21,523 nucleotides of DNA, from assembly GCA_002440265.1 (NCBI GenBank), contig DJSG01000039.1:12506-34028 (forward strand). Direction: 5' to 3'. The position numbers and the translations under genes were made by a program. This document shows positions 1-7,730 of the stretch, in pieces; positions within the stretch are counted from its first letter, which is position 1; every line of letters begins with the position of its first letter. The stretch is from Bacteroidales bacterium UBA6340. GTDB lineage: Bacteria; Bacteroidota; Bacteroidia; Bacteroidales; Paludibacteraceae. The notes under the pieces are model-generated. The model was not told the DNA's origin. It ran no database searches and saw only the letters and a program-made list of their open reading frames with translations.

Positions 1-70
1 CACATACTAATGTCATACTCTTGACTCGATAAACAATGCGTAATGCGCAATGCATAATGCGCAATGCGTA
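1..70 (-). repeat. Compound tandem repeat, copy A (11-mer array edge plus heptamer array)
   Basis: Positions 36-70 are five contiguous 7-bp units: ATGCGTA, ATGCGCA, ATGCATA, ATGCGCA, ATGCGTA (consensus ATGCRYA). Positions 29-35 hold a degenerate unit, ATAAACA. Read on the minus strand, these are followed by a 10-bp spacer (28-19, CGAGTCAAGA) and then by 11-bp units of the type GTATGNNATTA (18-8, and a partial unit at 7-1 that runs off the window). The same order of parts occurs at 12980-13079 on the plus strand, so this is one repeat family in two orientations. The array lies directly downstream of the glycosyltransferase stop codon at 86-88 and may be transcribed as its 3' tail. No coding potential is claimed. 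Confidence 0.85.
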
Positions 71-85
71 AGGTATTGTGATAAA

Positions 86-1348
86 TCACTTGCGGTTGTT
101 GATGACTTGTTCGTAGATACGGCGGACTTTGAGTCCGGCATCATACCAGCGGATATTGTTGACCTCTTCGCGTCCGAGCGTGTGGAGGGACTCATACATA
201 GCGGGGTAGGTGACGATGCCGTAGATGGCGTCTGCCATGGCTTCGATGTCCCAGTAGTCAATCTTGATGGCATGGCTCAGGATTTCGGCGCAGCCCGATT
301 GCTTGCTGATGATAGAGGGCGTGCCTACCTGCATTGCCTCCAAAGGCGAGATGCCAAAGGGTTCGCTGACGCTGGGCATGACATAGACATCGCTTTCGGC
401 GAGCATCTCCTGCACCTGTCTGCCCCGGAGGAAGCCCGTGAAGTGGAAGCGGTCGGCAATGCCCCGCTGCGCCACAAGGTCAATCATCTTGTCCATCATA
501 TCGCCGCTACCAGCCATCACGAAACGTACGCCTTTGGTCTTCTGCAACACACGCGCAGCCGCCTCGACGAAGTATTCGGGTCCCTTCTGCATGGTGATGC
601 GTCCGAGGAAGGTGACAATCTTGTCCTTGCGGGGTGTCTTGACGAAACTGTCGGGGTCTTTGAGGGGTTCGACGGCGTTGTGGACGGTGCTGACCTTGGC
701 GGGGTCCTGGTGGTACTTCTCGATGACGATGTTGCGGGTCAGGTTGCTGACACATATTATATGGTCGGCTTCGTCCATACCGCGCTTCTCGATGGCATAG
801 ACCGTGGGGTTGACATTGCCTCGGCTGCGGTCGAAATCGGTGGCATGCACGTGTATGACCAGCGGTTTGCCGGAGATGTGCTTGGCGAAGACGCCCGCGG
901 GGTAGGTGAGCCAGTCGTGGCTGTGGATGATGTCGAAATCAAGGCTGTTTGCGAGCACGCTCGCCACCGCCTCGTAGTTGCCTATCTCCTCCAAGAGGTT
1001 GTCGGGGTACCGCCCCGAGAACGCCACGCAGCCGAGGTCGTCGGTGCCGATGCGGGTGTAGTCGTAGCGTATGCCGTCGCGGTAGTGGAAATACTCTTCG
1101 GGCGACATGCGTCCCTCCATGCGTTGGCGCACATAGTCGTAACTATTATCTTTCCAGACGATGGGAATGCTGTTGGCCCCGATGATTTTGAGGAACGACT
1201 GATCTTCGTCGCCCCACGGCTTGGGTATGACGAAAGTGATGTGCATATCACCCTGCTCCGCCATGCCGCGTGTGAGCCCGTAACTGGCAGTGCCTAACCC
1301 GCCGAGGATATGCGGCGGGAACTCCCAACCAAACATCAACGCTTTCAT
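86..1348 (-). CDS. GT4-family glycosyltransferase, glycogen-synthase-like
   Basis: A 420-aa GT-B glycosyltransferase. The N-terminus has the FGWEFPPHILGGLGTA loop (about residues 6-21) typical of glycogen/starch synthase-type enzymes, followed by HDWLTYPAG in the acceptor half. The C-terminal Rossmann half carries FLGRITMQKGPEYF and the donor-binding E-x7-E motif EPFGISPLE (329-337). The start is the ATG at 1348, which overlaps the stop of the upstream debranching enzyme by 4 nt (ATGA), indicating translational coupling. Members paired with a GH133 debranching enzyme in Bacteroidales are usually annotated as glycogen synthases, so the likely role is alpha-1,4-glucan elongation in the cytoplasm. 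Donor and acceptor are inferred from family and context; another hexosyl transfer is possible. Length is normal and no truncation is seen. It is the last gene of its operon inside the window. Confidence 0.88.
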   Translation of the reverse strand: MKALMFGWEFPPHILGGLGTASYGLTRGMAEQGDMHITFVIPKPWGDEDQSFLKIIGANSIPIVWKDNSYDYVRQRMEGRMSPEEYFHYRDGIRYDYTRIGTDDLGCVAFSGRYPDNLLEEIGNYEAVASVLANSLDFDIIHSHDWLTYPAGVFAKHISGKPLVIHVHATDFDRSRGNVNPTVYAIEKRGMDEADHIICVSNLTRNIVIEKYHQDPAKVSTVHNAVEPLKDPDSFVKTPRKDKIVTFLGRITMQKGPEYFVEAAARVLQKTKGVRFVMAGSGDMMDKMIDLVAQRGIADRFHFTGFLRGRQVQEMLAESDVYVMPSVSEPFGISPLEAMQVGTPSIISKQSGCAEILSHAIKIDYWDIEAMADAIYGIVTYPAMYESLHTLGREEVNNIRWYDAGLKVRRIYEQVINNRK

Positions 1349-3282
1349 ATCTCAAACTGCTTCAATGTGTTACATACTACAATCACAGCCGCTACACTGG
1401 GTGCGTAACTCATGCCGCCATGCCCTTTGTAGGGCGGGTTGCCGTCGTAGAGTTCGTTGAGCGTGCCGATACAGAGTTCGCTCATCTCCGCCTCGTAGCC
1501 GATAAGCAGCCGGCGAATGAAACTCTCTCCGGAGTGCTGATACACACGCAGATACGCCTTGGCATAGGCAGCGATGGTCCATGGCCATACGGGTCCGTTG
1601 TGGTAGTTGCGGTCGCGCTCCAACTGCCCACCTATATATATAGGTCGGTAGTCTCCGCTCTTGGGCGATATAGTACGCAGCCCCTTGGGGGTGTAGAGTT
1701 CCTTGGTGCAGATGTCCACCACCGCTTTCTGTTGGTGCTTGTCGAGCGGTGAGTAGGGCAGTGACGCCGCTATTATCTGGTTGGGGCGCACCTCCTTGTT
1801 GTGTTCCTCGGCGGTGACGTAGTCATCGAGGTAAAAGCCGTTCCAGAAAGTGCTGACGAAAGCCTCTTTGGTTATCTCCGCCTGATAGTCCATGAGGTCA
1901 GCCATCTGCTCGTGGTTTGTCAGTCGGAGCATGTCTGCCGCGAAGTGCAAAGCATTGTACCACAGGGCGTTGTGCTCCACTACGTAGCCAGTGCGCGGGG
2001 TGATGGGGCGACCGTCTTCCACAGCATTCATCCATGTGGCGGGACGCTCGGTGCCGTCCACCCAGAGGAGTCCGTTGCTATGCAGGAAAAGACGCGGGTG
2101 CTGCTGCTTGCGGATGTAATTGACTATGTCCACGACCAGTGTCCCGTAGAGTTGTGCCGCCTCTTCGGTAGAGGTGTAGGAGGCATAGTCCTGTATTGCC
2201 TTGACGAACCAGAGCAGTGCATCGGGTTCGTCCATACCGATGAGTTTGCAGGGCTTGCCGTCCATGAAGGCGCGCACCTCGTCCACGGCTGTCTTGTTGA
2301 CAATGGCATCCCAGTATTCGGGTCGCCCGATGCCCATAGTGCATGCCGCCATCGAGATGAACTCCTCCCGTGCGGTGGCATGGAACCACGGGTAGCCTGC
2401 CAGCAAGTAGCACTTGTCGCCCTCGCGTTTGTAGAACTGCGCTGCCGAGTTCTTGAGACAGCCGAACATATTATCCCGCGGTACGCGGCGTGCCAACTCT
2501 TTGGTCCATAAGGCTTTCAGTGTGCTTGGTTTCACCTCACTGATGCCTGCCGAGAAGATAACACTCTCGCCACGCTTCATGGGCATCTCGAACCAGCCCG
2601 GCACCAACTGGTCTTCCTTGTAGTCGTAGCCGCGCTCTTGCTCCTTCTGATATTCTATTCCCTTGTACCACTGCGGGTTATGTGTATATTCCACCCGTTT
2701 GGAGCACTGCATATACAGTTCGGGGAACTCCTCGTACATACGGCACGCACGCCCGTTTTGCACCTCGCGCATGTCCGAGTTGGCGCGGTCGTTCTCGTGT
2801 GTGAGGGTGTTCACACTACGGAAAGCAAGGAAGGGTTTCAGGCGCAGCGTGGTGGGCGAGTGTGCTTCCAACAGCGTGTAGCGTATGAGCACGCGCGGCT
2901 CAAAACTGACGAGCATACGTTCCTTGGTAAGGATGACCCCGCCTACACGGTAGGTGGTCTTGCTAATCACCTCACAATCAAACTCGCGGATATACTTGTG
3001 CCCATTTGGGGAATATATGTTGTCGCCATACTTGTGGATGCCGAGATTGAACTCTGCGCCATGCTGAATCACTGTCTCGTCGAGGCTGCCGAGCAGCACA
3101 TAGTTGTCCTCGGGCACCTGCTCCCGCAGCGGCACTACCAACTGCCCGTGGTACTTGCGCGTGTTGCAGTCCACGATAGTCGTGGAGTTGTATGCGCCTG
3201 CACGGTTGGTGCGAATCATTTCTTTGCTCAGACTGCGCTCAAGGTTGATGAGAAGCGTCTTGTCAAAATTAAGGTAACTCAT
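1345..3282 (-). CDS. Glycogen debranching enzyme (amylo-alpha-1,6-glucosidase, GH133)
   Basis: A 645-aa protein with the two-part architecture of bacterial debranching enzymes. The N-terminal beta-rich domain starts around TNRAGAYNSTTIVDCNTRKYHG and contains LDETVIQHG. The C-terminal (alpha/alpha)6-type catalytic domain carries MDEPDALLWF (350-359), LLWVDGTERPATWMNA (ending about 420), PRTGYVVEHNALWYNAL, YHNGPVWPWTIAAYA and GGMSYAPSVAA. It hydrolyses alpha-1,6 branch linkages of glycogen in the cytoplasm. The usual TWMDA block reads TWMNA here; I cannot tell whether that affects catalysis. The gene starts 4 nt after the manC stop and overlaps the next gene by 4 nt, so the three genes form one operon. 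No signal peptide is visible, which agrees with an intracellular storage role. Confidence 0.92.
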   Translation of the reverse strand: MSYLNFDKTLLINLERSLSKEMIRTNRAGAYNSTTIVDCNTRKYHGQLVVPLREQVPEDNYVLLGSLDETVIQHGAEFNLGIHKYGDNIYSPNGHKYIREFDCEVISKTTYRVGGVILTKERMLVSFEPRVLIRYTLLEAHSPTTLRLKPFLAFRSVNTLTHENDRANSDMREVQNGRACRMYEEFPELYMQCSKRVEYTHNPQWYKGIEYQKEQERGYDYKEDQLVPGWFEMPMKRGESVIFSAGISEVKPSTLKALWTKELARRVPRDNMFGCLKNSAAQFYKREGDKCYLLAGYPWFHATAREEFISMAACTMGIGRPEYWDAIVNKTAVDEVRAFMDGKPCKLIGMDEPDALLWFVKAIQDYASYTSTEEAAQLYGTLVVDIVNYIRKQQHPRLFLHSNGLLWVDGTERPATWMNAVEDGRPITPRTGYVVEHNALWYNALHFAADMLRLTNHEQMADLMDYQAEITKEAFVSTFWNGFYLDDYVTAEEHNKEVRPNQIIAASLPYSPLDKHQQKAVVDICTKELYTPKGLRTISPKSGDYRPIYIGGQLERDRNYHNGPVWPWTIAAYAKAYLRVYQHSGESFIRRLLIGYEAEMSELCIGTLNELYDGNPPYKGHGGMSYAPSVAAVIVVCNTLKQFEI

Positions 3283-3286
3283 TGAT

Positions 3287-4426
3287 TTAGTTGTATTTGG
3301 AGTCGTACTTCACCTCTGCGTCCATGCAGAACTGCCGTATCTGCTGTTCGGCATCGCGCTTGCAAATCAGCAGTACGCCGTCCGACTCCGCCACTATCGT
3401 ATCTTCCAGCCCCTGAATCACTGCCAGATGTCCTTCGGGCATGGTCACGATATTGCCTTTGCTGTCGTAGTACATGGCATCGGCATGCAACGTAACATTC
3501 CGGTTTTCATCTTTTTCACTCAACTCATACAGCGAGCCCCATGTACCCAAATCGCTCCATCCGAAGTCGCTCGGCATTACGTACACATTCTTCGCCTTTT
3601 CCATGATGCCGTAGTCAATCGACACATTCGGGCAGGTGGGGAACATCTCCTGTATGAACGATTCCTCGTGGTCGGTGCCCATGCTGTCCTCGCCTGCCAG
3701 GAATTTCTCCACCACCTCGGGCAGGAACTCACGGAAAGCGGCACGTATCGCACGCAGGTTCCACAGGAAGATACCCGAGTTCCACAGGAAGTCTCCACTC
3801 TGCACAAACACTTTCGCCAACTCCAATTCAGGCTTTTCGGTGAATGCACGCACCTTGCATATACTTCCCTCTTCAATGCCGCCTTCGCTCTCTGCCTGGA
3901 TATAGCCGTAGCCCGTCTCGGGGCGTGTAGGCTTCATGCCAAGGGTCAGCAGCGCGTCGTGGTCGCCGGTGAACTCAAAGCCACGGCGGATGGCATCTTG
4001 GAACTTGTCTTCTTGCAGTATCAGGTGGTCGCTCGGGGTTACCACTATGTTGGCATTCAGCCGGTCATCGTCCCATGGCACTTCTTTTCCCACACCTGCT
4101 CGCTGACGTACCATTGACTTGATGTGTGCTATCGCATACGCGATGCACGGGGCGGTATTGCGGCGTGCAGGCTCGCACAGCACCTGCTCCACAGTCAGGT
4201 CGGGTACCTGCTGAAGGACAGTCTCCAAGTACCGTACATTGGTTACAATCAGCATATTCTCTATTGGCACCAACGGGCGGAACCTGTCCACCGTCATCTG
4301 CAACAGGCTCTTGCCTGTGCCAAAGAAGTCCAGAAACTGTTTGGGTTTGCTATTCCTACTGAACGGCCAAAAGCGGCTACCTACACCGCCCGCCATAATG
4401 ACACAATAATTGTTTTTCGCTATCAT
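3287..4426 (-). CDS. manC: Mannose-1-phosphate guanylyltransferase
   Basis: A 379-aa nucleotidyltransferase that makes GDP-mannose from mannose-1-phosphate and GTP. The signature loop GGVGSRFWPFSRNSKPKQF lies near residues 13-31. Further family blocks follow in order: CEPARRNTAPCIAYA, TPSDHLIL, GYGYIQAE, FTEKPE, FLWNSGIFLWN, SIDYGIMEKA and DFGWSDLGTWGSL. The length fits the monofunctional form; there is no fused phosphomannose isomerase cupin domain at the C-terminus. The ATG at 4426 begins MIAKNNYCVIMAGG, the expected N-terminus. It is the first gene of the operon with the debranching enzyme and glycosyltransferase, about 55 nt downstream of a strong promoter at 4487-4518. Its placement with glycogen genes is a little unexpected, because GDP-mannose normally feeds surface glycans. 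The symbol follows family usage. Confidence 0.93.
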   Translation of the reverse strand: MIAKNNYCVIMAGGVGSRFWPFSRNSKPKQFLDFFGTGKSLLQMTVDRFRPLVPIENMLIVTNVRYLETVLQQVPDLTVEQVLCEPARRNTAPCIAYAIAHIKSMVRQRAGVGKEVPWDDDRLNANIVVTPSDHLILQEDKFQDAIRRGFEFTGDHDALLTLGMKPTRPETGYGYIQAESEGGIEEGSICKVRAFTEKPELELAKVFVQSGDFLWNSGIFLWNLRAIRAAFREFLPEVVEKFLAGEDSMGTDHEESFIQEMFPTCPNVSIDYGIMEKAKNVYVMPSDFGWSDLGTWGSLYELSEKDENRNVTLHADAMYYDSKGNIVTMPEGHLAVIQGLEDTIVAESDGVLLICKRDAEQQIRQFCMDAEVKYDSKYN

Positions 4427-4734
4427 GATAGTTCTTTGTTGTTATTACTCATATTTTGTTTATTGCTCATAAGAATACTTTGCGCGCAAAGTTACGACAT
4501 TTTTGGCATATTTGCAAATATGGAACGATTCTGCGACGAGTAATTCGCAGAAGAAACGCGGGGTGCTGTATAATCTTTGGTGGCAATTATGATATGAGTG
4601 CCGTCGGAGTTGCCGAATGAGTAGATGATAGGTTAGATTTTATTAGAAAAATAACAGAAAGAAGACACGCTATTCGCTCGGAGTTCTCTCGGTATTCACC
4701 CGATAAAATGCAGGAATTGAATGCCGGGTGGAAT
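4427..4734. other. Intergenic region between manC and the lipoprotein gene
   Basis: About 300 nt without a supportable gene. It holds the manC-operon promoter (4487-4518) and, upstream of it, an inverted repeat TTCTGCG (4529-4535) / CGCAGAA (4546-4552) with a 10-nt loop. That hairpin could end transcripts arriving from the minus-strand lipoprotein gene, whose stop is at 4735, although no clear U-tract follows it. The stretch 4560-4734 shows a CTCGG direct repeat (about 4677-4692) and no other recognised element. No tRNA-like or riboswitch-like pattern was seen. Confidence 0.6.
4487..4518 (-). promoter_or_regulatory. Bacteroidota-type promoter of the manC operon
   Basis: On the minus strand the -33 box TTTG (4518-4515) is followed by exactly 20 nt and the -7 box TAACTTTG (4494-4487), a full match to the TTTG-N19/21-TAnnTTTG consensus of the Bacteroidota primary sigma factor. 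Transcription would begin near 4480, leaving a leader of about 55 nt before the manC ATG at 4426. Confidence 0.82.
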
Positions 4735-5577
4735 TTAACATTCTTTGGCTATAGCGGGAGATTGTTTTTGCTCGTACCGGTTGATTTGCGCGGTTGCCAC
4801 CTTGATGGTCTGTTCCAGTTGCCGGATATCTTTCATGAGAAAGCCGAGTTGATAGGTCTCCGTGAGGGCTGTTTTCTCTTTGTCGGACAGGTAGTAGACC
4901 CATGCCTTGGCGGGTTTGTCGCCCTCTCCACGTACGCGGATGCGTGCGGATTGGTGGGTGCTGACGAAATTGAGTAGTTGGAGTGCGGTGGCATCTTCGA
5001 GGGTCATTATCTCGTGCCAGCCTTCGGCATTGAAACTATGGTTGGAGCCTGTGTAGCGGCTATCTTCGTTGTCGGCGGATAGGGTGATAGAGGTTTGCCC
5101 TACTTGGGCAGCACCGAAATAGTAACTCTTGACGATGGTGAGCCGGTCGTCGCGGACATAGGCTTGGAGGAAGTTGCGCGAGGTGTTGCTGCCCGTGGCG
5201 AGGAGACGGTGGACGTAGCGTCCGTGGTCCTCGTATCGGTCGTTTTTCTCGTAGCGGAAGTGCTTAAGGAGGATATCTGACTGCGGCAGTAGGGTGGTGA
5301 GCAGCGAGTCGGAGTAGGCGAGTGTCTGTTTGGCTTCGAGGTAGGTGATGCTGTCTTGGAGTGCTTTGGCGGCACGCCGTTGTGTTACCTCGCGCGGATA
5401 GGCGGAGTGGACGGAGTCCAACAGCAGGTTGGCAGCACGCCACTGACCTTGGTTGACAAGGGCTTGCGCCTCGGCGACAAGGGCAGAGGCACGTGCCTCG
5501 TCGTTGGGTTGGCAGGCGTAGAAACAGGTGAGCCATGCAAGACTCATGCAGATGATGATGCGGGTTTTGGTGTTCAT
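4735..5577 (-). CDS. Unrecognised lipoprotein with helical N-terminal and C-terminal regions
   Basis: A 280-aa protein starting at the ATG at 5577. Reading upstream to 5661 would only add a sequence encoded across the promoter. The N-terminus MNTKTRIIICMSLAWLTCFYAC looks like an SPII signal peptide with lipidation most likely at Cys22, followed by QPND. Residues about 28-85 are helical and resemble a single TPR-like unit (ALVNQGQWRAANLLLDSVH). The middle (about 100-215) is beta-rich and charged. Residues about 235-270 form a likely coiled coil (ETYQLGFLMKDIRQLEQTIK). I do not recognise a named family and assign no function. It is probably anchored to the inner or outer membrane, facing the periplasm. 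It stands alone on its strand, divergent from the OmpA/TPR lipoprotein operon, so a shared envelope role is possible but unproven. Confidence 0.8.
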   Translation of the reverse strand: MNTKTRIIICMSLAWLTCFYACQPNDEARASALVAEAQALVNQGQWRAANLLLDSVHSAYPREVTQRRAAKALQDSITYLEAKQTLAYSDSLLTTLLPQSDILLKHFRYEKNDRYEDHGRYVHRLLATGSNTSRNFLQAYVRDDRLTIVKSYYFGAAQVGQTSITLSADNEDSRYTGSNHSFNAEGWHEIMTLEDATALQLLNFVSTHQSARIRVRGEGDKPAKAWVYYLSDKEKTALTETYQLGFLMKDIRQLEQTIKVATAQINRYEQKQSPAIAKEC

Positions 5578-5608
5578 AGCAGATGTATCATGTTGTCGAA
5601 AAGCAATG

Positions 5609-5640
5609 CAAAAGTACAAAGAATAGTTTGAAAGACGAAA
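5609..5640 (-). promoter_or_regulatory. Putative promoter of the 280-aa lipoprotein gene
   Basis: The minus-strand -7 box TACTTTTG lies at 5616-5609 and matches TAnnTTTG. At the 20-nt spacing the -33 position (5640-5637) reads TTTC, a three-of-four match. Transcription would start near 5602, about 25 nt before the ATG at 5577. It is back to back with the plus-strand promoter at 5665-5696. Confidence 0.55.
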
Positions 5641-5664
5641 AAAAGTCGAAAAAAAGTGCATTAT

Positions 5665-5696
5665 CTTGGTGGTTTGTTTTTTTTTGCGTACCTTTG
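5665..5696 (+). promoter_or_regulatory. Promoter of the lipoprotein-mutL operon
   Basis: The perfect -7 box TACCTTTG is at 5689-5696. Twenty nt upstream is CTTG (5665-5668), a three-of-four match to the -33 TTTG. A T-tract fills the spacer. Transcription would begin near 5703, giving an AT-rich leader of about 45 nt before the ATG at 5749. Confidence 0.75.
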
Positions 5697-5748
5697 CAGC
5701 CGATAAACTATGTAAAATAAATTAACAATATAACAAACCTTTATTCGT

Positions 5749-7434
5749 ATGAAGAAATCGTTATTTTTTGTGTCGGTGCTTGCTGCGGCATTGCTGACAT
5801 CTTGCGGAAATCCTGTAGCACCTGAGCAGGTAACCGTTAACCCCAGCCCTCTGACCGTGGTCGGAGACAAAGTGAATGCAGACATTACGGGTACATTCCC
5901 TGTTAAGAAGTTCTCGAAGAAAGCCATCGTTACCATTACTCCCGTGCTGAAATACGAGGGTGGCGAGGCACTTGGCGAGCCTGTTACCTACGTAGGTGAG
6001 AAGGCAAAAGAGAATGGCAAGACCGTTTCGTACAAGAATGGCGCGCGCTACAAACAGACGGCTTCGTTTGACTACGTGCCCGCTATGGCTAAATCGGAGT
6101 TGTATCTGCGCTTTACGGCGAAGAACGGCAACAAAGAGGTTACAATTCCTGATATGAAAGTGGCTGACGGTGTGGTTGCTACCGCGAAGTTGGCTGACGC
6201 CAAGGAGGTGGAACCGCAGATTACGGCAGACAAGTTCCAGCGTATCATCCAAGAGATGCAAGAGGCTGATATCCGTTTCCTTATCCAGCAATCCAACTTG
6301 CGCAGTTCCGAACTCAAGTCACAAGAGATGAAAGACCTGCAGGCTGCTATCAAGGATGCTGACAAAGATGAGAAGAAGGCTATCAACAAACTCGAAGTAT
6401 CGGGTTATGCTTCTCCGGATGGCGGTGTGAAACTGAATACCACTCTGGCTGATGCACGTCAGGCAAATGCGCAGAAGTACCTGCAGAAACAGTTGAAGAA
6501 GGACAAAGTGAAAGCCAACATTGAGTCTTCGGTTACCGCTCAGGACTGGGAAGGCTTCCAGAAGGCAATGGAAGCAAGCAATATCCAAGACAAGGACCTC
6601 GTGCTCCGTGTGCTGAGTATGTACAGCGACCCCGAGGAGCGTGAAACACAAATCAAGAACCTGAGCGCTGTCTATAAGACCATTGCCGAGGAGATATTGC
6701 CGGGATTGCGTCGCAGCCGCCTTATCCTGACTACCGACCTGATTGGTAAGTCTGATGAGGAGATTGCCACCTTGGCAAAGAACGACCCTGCCGCTCTCAA
6801 TGTAGAAGAACTGCTCTATGCGGCTACGCTGACCAACGCTGCCAATGAGAAGATGGCTATCTACAAGAAGGTTGTTGAACTCTTCCCGAATGACTATCGT
6901 GGATACAACAATGTGGGTATGCTCTACTTCAAGCAGGGCAGCATTGCAGAGGCACGCCGCAGTTACACCCAGGCTCTGAAGATTGCCGGCAACAACCCCG
7001 ATGTAAACTACAACGCAGGTGTGGCTGCTATGGCTGACAACGACCTGAAGATGGCTGAGCAATACCTCGGCAAGGCTGCTGGTACCGCAGGCAACCTGAA
7101 TGCCGCTATGGGTACCCTCTATACTATGAAGGGTGACTATGCTGCCGCTAAGAAAGCCTATGGCACCAAGCCCAGCAACAATGCCGCTGTTCAGCAAATC
7201 CTCAACGAGGACTATGCAGGTGCACGTCAGACCTTGGCTAAGGTGGAGAACCCCAATGCAACGACTGCTTACCTGGCTGCTATCGTAGGTGCACGCACCA
7301 ACGACCGCGACGCTGTGTATAGCAACCTGAAGGCTGCCGTAGCACGTGACGCACAGTTTGCCAAGAAAGCACAAAAGGATATTGAGTTCGCTAAATACCA
7401 AGAGGACGCTCAGTTCCAGGCAATCATTAAATAA
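5749..7434 (+). CDS. Outer-membrane-type lipoprotein with OmpA-like segment and TPR repeats
   Basis: A 561-aa protein. MKKSLFFVSVLAAALLTSC is a classic lipoprotein signal with lipidation at Cys19. Residues about 25-150 form a beta-rich domain (LTVVGDKVNADITGTFPVKK onward). An alpha-helical stretch follows, then VSGYASPDG at about 217-225, the kind of strand-turn seen in OmpA-like peptidoglycan-associated domains. Helical TPR units occupy about 355-520 (for example NDYRGYNNVGMLYFKQGSIAEARRSY and NPDVNYNAGVAAMADNDLKMAEQYL). Combined OmpA/TPR lipoproteins are common in the Bacteroidota cell envelope and usually act as scaffolds; the exact role here is unknown. The codons look strongly biased (repeated GCT, ACC, AAG), suggesting high expression. 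Its TAA shares an A with the next ATG (TAATG), so the two genes are probably translationally coupled. Confidence 0.85.
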   Translation: MKKSLFFVSVLAAALLTSCGNPVAPEQVTVNPSPLTVVGDKVNADITGTFPVKKFSKKAIVTITPVLKYEGGEALGEPVTYVGEKAKENGKTVSYKNGARYKQTASFDYVPAMAKSELYLRFTAKNGNKEVTIPDMKVADGVVATAKLADAKEVEPQITADKFQRIIQEMQEADIRFLIQQSNLRSSELKSQEMKDLQAAIKDADKDEKKAINKLEVSGYASPDGGVKLNTTLADARQANAQKYLQKQLKKDKVKANIESSVTAQDWEGFQKAMEASNIQDKDLVLRVLSMYSDPEERETQIKNLSAVYKTIAEEILPGLRRSRLILTTDLIGKSDEEIATLAKNDPAALNVEELLYAATLTNAANEKMAIYKKVVELFPNDYRGYNNVGMLYFKQGSIAEARRSYTQALKIAGNNPDVNYNAGVAAMADNDLKMAEQYLGKAAGTAGNLNAAMGTLYTMKGDYAAAKKAYGTKPSNNAAVQQILNEDYAGARQTLAKVENPNATTAYLAAIVGARTNDRDAVYSNLKAAVARDAQFAKKAQKDIEFAKYQEDAQFQAIIK

Positions 7435-7673
7435 TGTCGATACTTTTTCCGAAAGTACCGAAACCACGTGAGTGGGACTACCGCCCCATTTACTACGATA
7501 AAGAGAAGGAGGCGCGCAAGGATAAACTTGCGCGTCTTCATCGTGGTTCGTTCCGTGAGGCACATGAGGCGAACACTCATAGGCGCAAAGACGATGCACG
7601 CCGCAAGTCCAAGTTGGTGTTTTGGATAGCATTGCTGGCTCTGTTGCTGTTTGCATTCTACTACTTGCTGTAG
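7434..7673 (+). CDS. Small conserved C-terminally anchored membrane protein
   Basis: A 79-aa protein. The N-terminal 60 residues are very basic and hydrophilic (KVPKPREWDYRPIYYDKEKEARKDK and RRKDDARRKSK), and residues 61-79 (LVFWIALLALLLFAFYYLL) form a single hydrophobic helix ending at the C-terminus. It is therefore predicted to be tail-anchored, with the basic part in the cytoplasm. Small proteins starting with a similar PKPR..YxPxYYD pattern are, as I recall, conserved as hypotheticals in Bacteroidota; no function is known to me. The start ATG overlaps the preceding stop by one base, and mutL begins 57 nt downstream. It is too consistent in composition and coupling to be a chance frame. 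Confidence 0.82.
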   Translation: MSILFPKVPKPREWDYRPIYYDKEKEARKDKLARLHRGSFREAHEANTHRRKDDARRKSKLVFWIALLALLLFAFYYLL

Positions 7674-7678
7674 AATTG

Positions 7679-7711
7679 TCGCGGGTCTATCGCGGGTCTG
7701 TAGCGGGTCTC
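7679..7711 (+). repeat. Three tandem 11-bp units before mutL
   Basis: TCGCGGGTCTA (7679-7689), TCGCGGGTCTG (7690-7700) and TAGCGGGTCTC (7701-7711) form a three-unit array that differs at only two positions per unit. It fills most of the 57-nt gap between the small membrane protein and mutL and ends 19 nt before the mutL ATG. The core GCGGGTCT is invariant. Its role is unknown; it could be slippage-generated or affect mutL translation. Confidence 0.85.
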
Positions 7712-7730
7712 ACACAGAGAACAATAGGTC

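Noticed and set aside
50..1297. A 415-codon open frame on the plus strand opposite the glycosyltransferase
   Set aside because: It begins inside the heptamer repeat, mirrors a clear GT4 gene and has no motif of its own.
1630..1645. Perfect 16-bp palindrome ACCTATATATATAGGT
   Set aside because: It lies inside the debranching enzyme and encodes the PIYIG segment; the alternation of TAT and ATA codons explains it.
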